The notes beneath the pieces were generated by a model. It saw only the letters and a list, made by a program, of their open reading frames with translations. It was not told the DNA's origin and ran no database searches. Below, one piece after another: positions 22,435-33,300 of a DNA stretch of 64,000 bases. Made by a program: the position numbers and the translations under genes. The first letter of the stretch is position 1, and every line of letters begins with the position of its first letter. The stretch covers positions 13,082,001 to 13,146,000 of the forward strand of contig NC_071328.1 in assembly GCF_010183535.1 (NCBI RefSeq), written 5' to 3'. This DNA comes from Caenorhabditis remanei (Eukaryota; Nematoda; Chromadorea; Rhabditida; Rhabditidae).

Positions 22435-22695
22435 TTTACATTGAAGTTGTAGATCAAAAATAGGGTTATATTTTTGTAGTTAACAACTTTTCGATAGCTA
22501 GTCTAGATTTTGAGATATCCGGTTTTGAAGTAGAGGACTAGGGAAAGGGAGACGCAGACAGTGAGACAGTCTCGCTTCTCTGCGTCTCTCCAACTCTCTA
22601 TCTCTTTGTAATCTTTGAGCGCTTATATCTCAACACCCTGAAAAGCTATCAAAAAGTTGTCAACTACAAAAATTTGATCTACTAAATATAAATTT
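22435..22695. repeat. TTTTTGTAGTTAACAA hairpin, full palindromic copy
   Basis: Plus arm at ~22465, core GGGAGACGCAGACAGTGAGA with CTTCTCTGCGTCTCTCC, inverse arm GCTATCAAAAAGTTGTCAAC and a closing GATCTAC word. Confidence 0.75.
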
Positions 22696-23144
22696 TAAAT
22701 TCTAACAATTTCTGAGTCCACTGCAACACCTATCTACCCAACAAACTTAAAATCTTTAAGTCGAATGTTCATCAAGTTTCTCTCTATTTTTGATGAAAAT
22801 TTTCCTGGAGAGAGCCCTAAATGAAAAAAAGAAGCAAAACACAAGTCAGCTTGACCTTTAAAACCCAATCTCCTCCTTCCCATCAAAAAACCACTGAAAT
22901 TCAATCCTTTTTAAATGGCAAGGCACAGAAAAATCTGATCTTTGACTCTGTGATTAATGTTTTTCATGGATTAGGTGGAAGATTGGCTTCCCCCATTTTG
23001 TGAGATTATATTTTGTGACCAAGTAGAAAAAGAAATTAGAAAAAAGGGGAACTCGTGGGATAGGTAATCTCTTTAATTGGAGTTGTGTGAACTTTGAGTA
23101 TGCGTAATACTATCACATGATGCCCCACACTTTTGAGTTTGTTG

Positions 23145-23710
23145 TAGATCAAATCTAGAGCTACATTTTTGTAGTTGACAACTTTTTGATAGCTCTTTTA
23201 GATCTTGAGATATAAGCGCTCAAATAAGACAGAGAGAGAGAGAGGGAGAGGGTGAGACGCAGAGAAACCAGACTGTCTCACTGTCTGCGTCTCCCCTCGC
23301 CAGGGGGGCCCTACTTCAAAGCCGGATATTTCAAAACCTAGAGTAGCTATCAAAGAGTTGTAAACTACAAAAATATAGCCCTGTTTGTGATCTACAACCC
23401 CAATGTAAATTTTATTATGTCAGGCACCACCGGACACCACTGTGTTGCCTCAAAGATGGTCGATTATCTGTGCTTCCCTCGCCACAGGGGTACTTTACTT
23501 TGAAGCCGGATAACTAAAAATCTAAAATAGCTATCAAAAAGTTATCAACAACTAAAATGTTGCCCTGTTTATGATCTACAAGACAAATGTAAATTTGACA
23601 AAATCGGATAAAATGGGAAGTCATGACCGGCTCTCAAAGTTGGTCGATTTTACACTGACTACCTTTTCTACAATGACAATTAGGTTACAGTGACCAACTA
23701 CACTGACCAC
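23145..23710. repeat. TTTTTGTAGTTGACAA hairpin followed by a second arm and TCAGTGTA repeat
   Basis: GTAGATCAAATCTAGAGCTA and the plus arm at 23160, GAGACGCAGAGAAACCAGAC with CACTGTCTGCGTCTCCC, inverse arm ending GTTTGTGATCTACAA at ~23400. A further inverse arm lies at ~23530 and TACACTGAC words run to 23710. Confidence 0.75.
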
Positions 23711-24557
23711 ATTCAGTGTGCTCACTTTTCTTCTCTCTCTTTCTCTGACGCATACCTCAATAACCACCCAATCAACTTGTCACATCATTCCCCTTTTGTC
23801 TATTCCTCCCAATCGTTCACTAAAAAAATTTCAATTCCGATCTATAAATTTAAGAAAAAACGAGGAACGTACTGTGTGCTGTTCTCCTTCTTTTCCTGTT
23901 TACAAAAAATTTATCTTCTTTTTTTTGTTTTCTGATTTCCCACTCTCCATCTTGTGCCCCCTTCTTCTTTTTTACTTTATCATTTTAATCATTTCCCTCT
24001 CTCCTCTCTTAAACTCGTCATTTTTTGATGCATTCATCATTCTTTGAAAGTTTTTTTCCCTTAACAACTCTCTCTTTCCCCTCTACTTTCTCAATTCGAG
24101 GTAACCATAAAACTTCTGAAAATGACAGTTTTCGGGAGCAAGTGGAGTCTAGTACACATGGAGTCTTTCCATTTTTTGAAGAATTTAGTGACCTCACTTT
24201 TATTGCCTTTCAGCAGCGGGAGTTCCGGTTACAGATGTCTTTCACGTGAAATTGGTGTTCTTTTTTTCATAGTTTTAGGAGGGATTTTGAAATTTTTGGG
24301 GAGTTTTCCGTTTTTTTCTCACTTGAAGGGTTTTTTTTTCGGTTTTTCACCAATTCTACCGTTTTTTTTAGAGTTTTTTCGTTTCTGACGGTTGTCTGAA
24401 AATCGCTCTAAACGCCACAATTCCCGTTCTCCTGAAGCTTTGGTGGAAGAGTTTTTTAAAAGCCGAATTTTCGAGAAAGTTTTGAAAACTTTTGATATTT
24501 TAAAGTGTTTTTGATGGTTTTGACATTTTTCGAGCTTTCGACGTTTTGGCGAATTTA

Positions 24558-24671
24558 ATGGACCTATTCTCGACCTATTCACAAGGTAGCAAAAAAAGCA
24601 AAAAAAACTATTTTTTACTACTAGCAAAAAATAGTTTTTTGCTTTTTTTGCTACCTTGTGAATAGGCCCAT
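24558..24671. repeat. Compact perfect palindrome
   Basis: CCTATTCACAAGGTAGCAAA and the poly-A/C-rich arm are mirrored by their complement across a short TACTACTAG centre. This is a ~95-bp near-perfect hairpin. Confidence 0.8.
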
Positions 24672-24855
24672 AACGTTTTAAAAACACTTTCACAATGCTC
24701 TATGTCTTATTTTCGAATCTGGCTCGTTTTGGAACCAAGACATTTCGAAACGGTGACTTCCAGGGTCCGGTTTCAAAAGTTCAAATGTTTCACCAAATGT
24801 TTTGGTTGCCAAATGTCTGGTTTCGAAACGCCCCTAAGCCGTTTTCCGATTTTCT

Positions 24856-24986
24856 TTCTATTAGCTCGTCACAGTTCTTACAACTGCGCTCCACCGAAAT
24901 GTCCTCCTTGAAAAATGTCTATTTTTCTCTGACTCTCTCAATTTCGCAGGTGGAGCGCGGTTGTAAGAAGTGTGCCGTGCTAATAA
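24856..24986. repeat. Hairpin MITE (GCGCTCTACC family)
   Basis: TTAGCTCGTCACAGTTCTTA at the left, AGAAGTGTGCCGTGCTAATA at the right, inner arms GCGCTCCACCGAAATG and GGTGGAGCGCGG. The TTA...TAA border is intact. Confidence 0.8.
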
Positions 24987-25431
24987 CAAAAAATAATAAA
25001 AACAAAATTTTCGCTTTTTCTAGTGAAAAGGATCATTATTTACTCCGTTTCCTTATTGTTTTATATCTCCCAATTCCCACAATCAACTACAGTATCCTCT
25101 CTCCAGAAAACTACATTTTCTCCTGTCTCTAGTCTGTTCTCATTTTTTTCTCAGTTTTAGTCAGTTGCTCTCTCTCTCTCTCATTCATTCATTTCCGTTT
25201 TTCGGTTGATAACCAGTCCGTTTTCTCTCCTTTTTGTTGTCCGTGTATTGCGCAATAGAAAAGATCGAAAAGAGGGAAAAGAGAGAGAGAAAAAACACGG
25301 TTAGCTATGCGTACAAAAGACCAATTTTCTTGGCACAGTTTCGCTTTACGTGTGGGAAATTTTAAGAATGATTCAGGAAATTAGTATTCGCGTCGGTTTT
25401 ATCAGTGCCATTGGGTAAATTCTTTTCTGGT

Positions 25432-25510
25432 TAGACGTGTGGTGTAGTGGTTATATATTATAATGCTGCTGTTTTATGAAATTTTGGTTTGGGGTTCGAT
25501 TCCTCGAGGG
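25432..25510 (+). pseudogene. tRNA-derived element
   Basis: TGGTGTAGTGGTTA is a canonical A box and GGGGTTCGATTCC a canonical B box, but the acceptor halves do not pair and the anticodon arm is not recognisable. The downstream TTTTTTG could act as a pol III stop. Confidence 0.55.
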
Positions 25511-26274
25511 ATCAAAAAGGCTCAAAACTTTTTTGTTTCTTTTTTAATGATAGTTTTTGAGATTCAAATGAGTAAAAATAGTTTTTGTTTTCAGTTTTTA
25601 AAACTCATTTCGTCAAAAAAACCATTTCATTTTAACCTGACATTTTCAGAAGTTTCTATACATCTTCCTATATTTTTCTAGAATTATTTTTCCTCGGACG
25701 CGGCCTCACCGCTTTGCTTTTTATAATTATGGTTCAAATTTCCTAAATTATATTCCAGAGATTTCTCCTCCCAACCATTTTTGTTTTCTCTAAAACTGAT
25801 TCTACCCCTCCCTCACTTCTCAAAATATAATAAAATCCCCCTCCTCTCATTCTTATTTACATGCTTCTCCCAATAAATTTGTAGCTAACAAGATTATATT
25901 CCATCTCATTTTTCCTAATAATCTCCTCTAATTTTCAAAAACAAAAATATAAGGAAACAAACAACTCTCCCCCTCTCTTTATCCCATCGCCCCCGGAGTC
26001 TTCTTTATAAATTTTATCCCTTTCAGTTTCTTCTTAATCCTAAATCCACCTCTTCTTTTCGTGCTAGGCACCGATTGAGGCTTCTTCTTGTTTTTTTTTG
26101 GGAGATTTTCTGTAAACAATTATTGTTAGCAAATCTCAGATTTGAAAAAAAAACCGAGATATAGGCTGACAAAGTTGTCTCAGGTTTCAAAACTTGCTAA
26201 AATTTGATTAGCTTTGCAAGCTTGTAACTTTCTTATTTCTATTCATAATTGGAAAATTTTTTGTTTTCCTGATA

Positions 26275-26535
26275 TATCAATTTTACCTGTACGTTTTCGT
26301 AGTTGACAACTTTCTGATAGCCCTTCACGTTCTTGAGATACGGAGGCTCAAAGTTAGTGTCCTGAAAGAAGGCGAGAGAGTGTGCGGAAAGAGGAGGGCG
26401 TCTCGCTTCTCTGCGTCTCCTCTCCTCGCTCTTTGGGCGCGTCCATTTTAAAGCCACATATCTCAAAGGGGTGGAGAGATAGAAAAAAGTTGTCAACTAC
26501 GAAAATAGAGCTCTAGGTTTGATCTATTAGAAAAG
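26275..26535. repeat. TTTTCGTAGTTGACAA hairpin, full palindromic copy
   Basis: Plus arm at ~26297, GCGTCTCGCTTCTCTGCGTC centre, inverse arm TAGAAAAAAGTTGTCAACTA and GTTTGATCTATTAG end. Confidence 0.7.
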
Positions 26536-26903
26536 TGTAAATTTGTAATATGGGGACAAAAACTGAGAACAGGGGAACGTTTCGAAGTTGATAAATTTTT
26601 TCATTTTTCTTGATGTGAATTTTATTGAAAACCCACCGAGAACCCCCTCTAGCCATGAAACATACTTGTTTCTCCATCCTTCTCCATAATTTTTGTCCTT
26701 TGTCCTCGCTGAAAACGGAAAAAGAGTCAAGATGCTCTCTAAGAAGATTATAGTTTTTTGATGATTGTGGAGTAAAGTTCCGTCTAGAAACGAGAGGGAA
26801 AATGAGACTTTGAACAACAGCTCACAGGGTAAAGGTTCATTGGAATTTCAAGAATTTTTCTTCTGCAAAAACACAAAAAAGTTACCATATAGTAAGAAAT
26901 ATA

Positions 26904-27268
26904 CTTTTCAGTTAAAAATGACCAATTTTGAGAGGGTGCTACGGTATAACTGATTGCTCCACAGAGTAATTTTTTTAATGGATCTTATAGAACACATGTA
27001 GAGCTTCATTTTTGTAGTTGACAACTTTTTTGTACGGACACCACCTAGAGAGTTACATATCGACAAAGTATTTTCAGTGCAAAATAAAGTGATTTTTGAG
27101 CTGTCCCTTTAAATTGACCATAACTCTCTAGGGTGTGCCCGTACAAAAAAGTTGTCAACTACAAAAGGTTCTACCTTTGTTCTGTAGGATCCATAAAAAT
27201 GTTTACTTTTTGGGACAATCACTGATACCGTAATACCCTCTCACAGTTAGTCATTTTCAACTGAAAAG
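26904..27268. mobile_element. Long palindrome 130 bp upstream of the rege-1 start
   Basis: Outer arms CTTTTCAGTTAAAAATGACC and TCATTTTCAACTGAAAAG, then GGGTGCTACGGTAT / ATACCGTAATACCC, then TTTTTGTAGTTGACAACTTT / complement, then GAGAGTTACATA / AACTCTCTAGGG. It is the same design as 35016-35405 with a different inner stem. Confidence 0.75.
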
Positions 27269-27397
27269 GCCAAATTGTATTCTCTACGGTAGCTACCGTA
27301 ACCCTTTTACTCTCTGTATTACTCTCGGTTTTCTTGTTTTCTCTCTCTCTCTCTCTATCTCCCATCCTTCTTATCATAAATCCGCTTCTATTTCCAG

Positions 27398-30300
27398 ATG
27401 GATTCCCCACGAAGCCACGCCCCTTTGTGCCGAACAACAGGTGGAACAGCAGTCATCAGTAATCAACGAGGACTAGGCACACGTCTCAATCCATACTACC
27501 AGTCTACACCACATCAACCAATGGTTCAATCAATGTCACAACCTGTTAATTACCCCAATTATGGAGTGGGCGGAGTCTCGAGTAGTGGACAAGTACTCTT
27601 GCAAGGACCACCTCCCGGACTGGCACCCGTCGGACAGTCGCCTGATTTTGATTCGTGTTATAGGTGAGAGCCATGCACTTCCTTTTTTTCTTTAATTCCC
27701 GGAAATTAGTATTTCTAGTACACGCCTAATTTGAAAACGTGAAATTATGTAATGGCAAATTTTTATGCTTTCGAAATAACTGATATCCCGGAAGCGGTGA
27801 GAGACGACAACGTGCAGATCTCCTCATTTGATGTGCCTCCCCTTTTTCATAGGTCTTCCTGATTTATATCCATTTTTTTAGATAGCTTGTTATGAGATTA
27901 TTTTTCTCTTTAGTGTTTTTTTTGCGGCCTGCGGACCACCATGGGAAATGTTTGGAGGTGTTTTAGTGTCTCATTGAAATTGAAGTGTGTCAAAACTATA
28001 TTGAATGGAAAGAGCAAGTCAAGAGCTCCATTTTCATAGTTGACAACTTTTTGATAGCTCCGCCCACTTTTGAGATATGCGCCTTTAAATACAGGTGGCT
28101 CTTTGCCTAATGCCCGCGGCTGCCAACTTTGAAAGCGTATATCTCAAAAATGGGCGGAGCTATCAAGATGTTGTCAACTACAAAAATGTAGCTGTAGACA
28201 TGATCTATTTATTGCAATTTATTTTAATTGAATTGGACCGTGCCATGCTTACTTATACTCATTCGAAGATTCAAACTTATAGGCTGTCAAGCGTTTGTGC
28301 AGGCTGCTTTATAAACAATGTTTGGAGTGTTGTAGCGGACTCAGAAATTGTCAAAATTCAAACTTTTTTATTTGATTGTGTAGACCAAAAATAGAGCGTC
28401 CTTTTTGTAGTTGACAACTTTTTGATAGCTCCGCCCACTTTTGAGATTTGCGCCTTTAAAGTTTGATGAGTTATACTTATCCTGAAAAGCGTGAAATGCG
28501 CAGAACCTCAATTTTCACGGGTTTCAAACGTTTTTCCTCATTTTTAGAAAAATTTTGGAAATTACATGAGAATTCCAGAAATAGTGTTTGTTTTGAGATT
28601 ACTAGCATACTTTTTTTAAACTTTTTAAAACCCAATTTCCTTTGATTTCCAGCTCTTGCGACGACATCTCCCATCCGTCGCTCAGCCGTGAATCGTCCGA
28701 TCCCAGTAAACTTGATGGTAAGTGTTCTAAAAATCCGAGATCTTTTCCGCATCATTTTATTTATTTCTTATAATTTCCAGATGACCAAAGAACCATAAGA
28801 TATCCAGCACCGGAAGTTGTCGAATTCGCGACAAAATTGGGCTATTCCACCGAACAGCTCAGTCACGTTCTGAATCAGATTGGTGTCGACTCGAAGACGG
28901 TTAGTGTCTAGTTTGCACACGGTCATTTTTAGAGTTCATTTGAATTTAAATTCCCGCGAAATCGAGAGTCTAGTGAAGAGCGTTTGCACACGACGCAGTT
29001 TGTCAATTGAGTCGCCGCTCAGTCAAATCGCGTGCTTATAACGTGGACGAGCGATAGGGAGTTAAATTTTTTCGACTTTTTTTGGCTTTTATACGGTTAA
29101 ACATCGCACAAAAAATTATCGAATTCATCAAAAATAGGAAACATACATAATTGGCCCGCAGGCCCGGCTTCAAAAATGACCCGTTTTTTTTCCAATTTGT
29201 TAACATTTGATGATTTTTCAGTTTCTTCAAATTCTGAGTAATAGTCGAAAATTTTACTTTTTCCAGAATAAAATTAATTTGAAAAATTTGAAAAAATTTT
29301 CAAAAAAAAGAATTTTGGCGCCTACCTGGACCTTACCAAGTATGGAAAAGCATCAAATACCTATACGCCCTTCGGCCCGGCTCACGACATGTGTCCGCAT
29401 GGCCGACTGGTTTACAGTTTTGGGCGCGGGGCATACGACGCCGGTTCGATCCCCACTGTCATTTTTTTTTTCTTTTCGTCAAGTATTTACAAATCTAATT
29501 CCAGGACGACGTTCTCTCGGAACTTGTAAAAATGGGCCTCCCCAATGGGAAATCCAATCTGATGATGAGCTCCCAACCATCCTCCTCGTCCTCTACAAAT
29601 CATCGTCCCGTAGCTCCTTCCTCATCTGCCCCTCCATCATCCACAACGTCTTCTTCAAATGTGACGTCAGCCTCCAACTACGCATCATTATACCCACAGT
29701 ATACACCGGATCCAAGTTTAAGAGCTGTCATTGTGGATGGATCGAATGTTGCCATGTTGTGAGTTTACGCAGAAAAAATATTTATTTCAAGTTCTATTGT
29801 TTGAAACTATTTCTTCAATTTTGTTGGAAACTACTTCTTTTTAAAATGCTATCCAAGCTTACTGTAGGAGTTTCAATCAGGGTTGAGCAGCGGAATTCCG
29901 CCTTCCGCCTAATTTAGTCAGTGTAGTTTGTTACTGTAACTGATGGTCAGTGTAAAATCGACCAGATTTTTTGCCTTGAGAATATCAGGTTGAAAAATTT
30001 CTCGAAATTACTGATATTTTTTGAGTTTTTTTGCAGAAAAAATATCAGTTTTTACCAAGAAAATGTATTTGGTCAGTGTATTTTGGTCAGTGTAATCTCG
30101 TCACTGCAAAAACTTTTTCTCGAAATTATATCTTACTAGGACTAATTTGTACTATTATATTGACAATTAAACATTTAATTACCCTTAAAAGATTTTCACC
30201 AATTAACCAGACTTTATGAAAGACATACTTTTAGCTACCCGCCTTCAACTCCACTGCGTATCTCAAAATTTACGTGATAAATAAAACAATAGTTAATTAC

Positions 30301-33300
30301 GAAAAAAATCATTATAACATTTTACATGTTTGTAGACTAAAAACTATTTTCAGCCGCAGGTTTTAGGCTACAGTTGGAAGTATAAATCGACCGACTTTCA
30401 GACAAAACTGTAGTACCCGGTGGTGCCTGACATCATCAAATTTACATTAGAGTTGTAGATCAAAAACAGGGCTATGTTTTTGCAGTTGAAAACTTTTTGA
30501 TAGCTATCATTGGTTTTGAGATATCCGGCTTTAAAGTAGGGGACTACCGGGGGAGACGCAGACAGTGAGACAGTCTGGCTTCTCTGCGTCTCACCCCTCT
30601 TTCTCTCTCGCGCTTCAAGTTCACCAACTTTGACAGCGCGTATCTCAAAAGTAGGCGGAGCTATCAAAAAGTTGTCAACTACAAAAATGGAGCTCTAGGT
30701 TTGATCTGTTAAATGCTCAAAAAATTTACTTTGTGCGACTATGAGTGAGGCTGTTACAGGCTCTCGAAGTTGGACATTTTCAACTGAAAAAGGCCAATCT
30801 CTCCGTCTCTTCTCCTCACTGTAACAAATGTGTAGAGCTCTGTGATCAACCGTGACATCATGACACAATTTAAATGTTTCATGATTTATGCCAAGTTTTT
30901 CCGGAAACCTGTAGACAAAAATCTCTGTGTTCTATTATTTTTGATCTTTTTCTCTGATCTTAGAATGACCACACACCGCCCGTCCTCCTCCTCTTCCGGA
31001 AGCAATCTCTTGTTTTTTCTCTCTCTCTTTGCTCCGGCTCCGCTGCTTCCGCGCCAAAATAGTCTATTATTTTTGCCAACTTTCGCTCCCCTCTGCCGAT
31101 CGTTTTCCGCTTTTCTAAATCTCTCATTTTCCCATAGTATTTCTGGTTATGACAAACAAAAAGTTTTCTCCGCGCGGAGCTCTCTCGCTCTCTCTGTGCT
31201 CTGCCGGAGAGAACCGTCTTTATTCGCGTTGCCCGGGGATTGTGCCGGGAGACGAGAAACATAATGTCAACAATGCATTTTTCTCTCCATCCTACGGCAT
31301 CATCGTTCCACCACCTCCAGGCTCTTTTTCTCTGCTTTCTTGGCCTCATTTTTGACAAATTTCTTTCTTTTGGTTTTCAAGTAGGGTTACTGTAGGGATA
31401 CTGTTTTTGTGTATGACTGAAAGTAGGCAGAAACGAGCTGTAAGCTTTTTTCAAAATTCTAATAGAAATTTATTTTGAAAAATGTTTAAATACTCTGGCA
31501 TACTGTTTTTTGGTCAGTGTAGTTTGTCAGTGTAGTTTGTGTAATGTTGGAAACCCTCATATTTCAAAAATTTGCTGAAGTACTAATTTTAATATGCTTA
31601 ATAAGAGTATATCAAAATTTTAAATTTTAAAATCCTGCTAATTTATTTTTTCCCCAAAATTTTTTTGATTTCAACTTATCTTTTTTCACTATTCAGTCTG
31701 AAAAAATCGTATTCAGACGGATCTTATGAAAACGGTTAGCTCGACACAGTTTTTACAACTGAGCTCCACCGAAATCCCCTTAAAAAATGTCTCTCTTTCT
31801 CTGAATCTCTCAATTTCACACACACAATTTTGTTCGGTTTCGGTAGAGCGCGATTGTAAGCCGCGTGTCGTGAGAGACCGAATTTTTAGAGTTCAACATG
31901 TTATAAACCTCGCTCTACCGAAAAATTGATCTGCATTCTTCAAAAGTATTTCGGTGGAGCGCATTTGTAAACACACCAATTTTTTTTGAGATTTTTATTT
32001 TTTTCGGTCAGTGTAGTTTGTCAGTGTAGTTTGTCAGTGTATTGGTCAGTGTATTAGGACGGCATGCGTCATACAACCGCGCTCTACTGAAACCAGAGAA
32101 AATTGTGTGCGAAATTGAGAGATTCTGAGAAAAAAGACATTTTTCAAGGGTATTTCGGTGAAGCGCGGTTGTAAGGACTGTGACAAGCAAATAGTCCGCC
32201 TGAACCCGATTTTTTCCCATTTTGAAAAATTTCTCTATGTCTTATAAAGTCAATGTTCATAATTAAAAAAAAAAAATTTGAAAAAATTTTCTGCTGCCAG
32301 CTCTTGCTCTCCGCGCCGTTCCGGTGTCAGATACCGGTCCAGCCGCTTTTTCTTGATATTTCTCATCTTTCAACTGCGCTCCACCGAACTTTCCTTGAAA
32401 AATGTCTCTTTTTCTCTGAATCTCTCAATTTCGCACACAATTTTCTTCGCTTTCGGTAGAGCGCGGTTGTAAGAAGCGTGTCGTGATAATATTCAAAAAT
32501 TTGAATTTTTTCTTCCTAATCTCAACGTTTTCCAGACACGGCCGCAAAGAAGTATTCTCTTGTGCAGGTCTCCGCTCGTGTCTTCATTATTTTCTGGAAC
32601 GAGGCCATCCTGAAGTTCTCATTTTTATTCCCCAATACAGGTAAGTCTTTGAAATTTAAAATTAATAAAAAAAACAAAATAAAATTTTGCAGAAGAGAAC
32701 AACCACGATCGGATAGTCCAATCACAGATCAACATATTCTACAGGAAATCGAACGACATATCATTTATACTCCGTCTAGGTAAGCGCCCTCTGACCCCCT
32801 TTCACAGTGTGTCCGCATGGCCGACTGGTTTACGTTTTTGGCGGCTGGGCAGTGGGCCTCGGGTTCGACCCCCCACCACCTCTCACTCTTTTTTTTTCTT
32901 TTCTTTTTTTTTAAATTAAATGTTTCCAGAAACATAAACGGCCGTCGTGTAGTCTGCCACGACGACAGATACATTCTCCGAACTGCCGAGCTGAAAGACG
33001 GTGTGGTGGTGTCAAACGACGAGTATCGTGACTTGACGAAAGAGAATCCGGCGTGGCGGAAAATTGTCGAGGAGCGACTTCTTATGTTCACTTTTGTCGA
33101 GGATAAGTGAGTTGACGGGGACATTCTATAAGCCCAACATTTTTATTACAACTGCGCTCCACCGCAAACGAGAGAGTATCGGCGAGAGACGCAGAGTTTC
33201 ACAGATTTTCGCATTTTTTCATAATAATTTCCAAAAATACTATGAAAAAATGCGAAAATTGGTCAAAAACTGGTCAAAATCTGTGTCTCTCGCCGGTAAT

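Larger units (their letters stand above)
14647..27397. other. 12.7-kb gene-poor, repeat-rich upstream region of rege-1
   Basis: No run of open frame here has splice-linked continuations, protein-like composition or a recognisable domain. It holds the AFG1-like 3'UTR, tRNA-derived elements, many TTTTTGTAGTTGACAA hairpins, TGGTCAGTGTA repeats, a CATACTTG element, a TA-flanked palindrome, and C/T-rich tracts (18280-18520, 23720-24080, 25140-25200) that could be promoter or 5'UTR sequence. Far-upstream non-coding first exons of rege-1 cannot be excluded. Confidence 0.6.

Noticed and set aside
22821..23003. 60-codon open frame with Ser/Pro/Lys residues in the rege-1 upstream region
   Set aside because: No splice-linked continuation, no domain, low-complexity composition; the length is expected by chance in this much AT-rich DNA.
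24025..24388. Overlapping open frames in a C/T-rich patch
   Set aside because: Frames overlap each other, are Phe/Ser/Leu-rich from the base composition, and contain no recognisable motif; kept only as possible promoter or 5'UTR sequence.
25432..25510. Candidate functional tRNA gene
   Set aside because: Good A and B boxes but no acceptor-stem pairing and no anticodon arm.
29207..29917. 236-codon open frame covering rege-1 exon 4
   Set aside because: Out of frame with the Regnase exon (VIVDGSNVAM) and includes the tRNA-derived element; a shadow frame.
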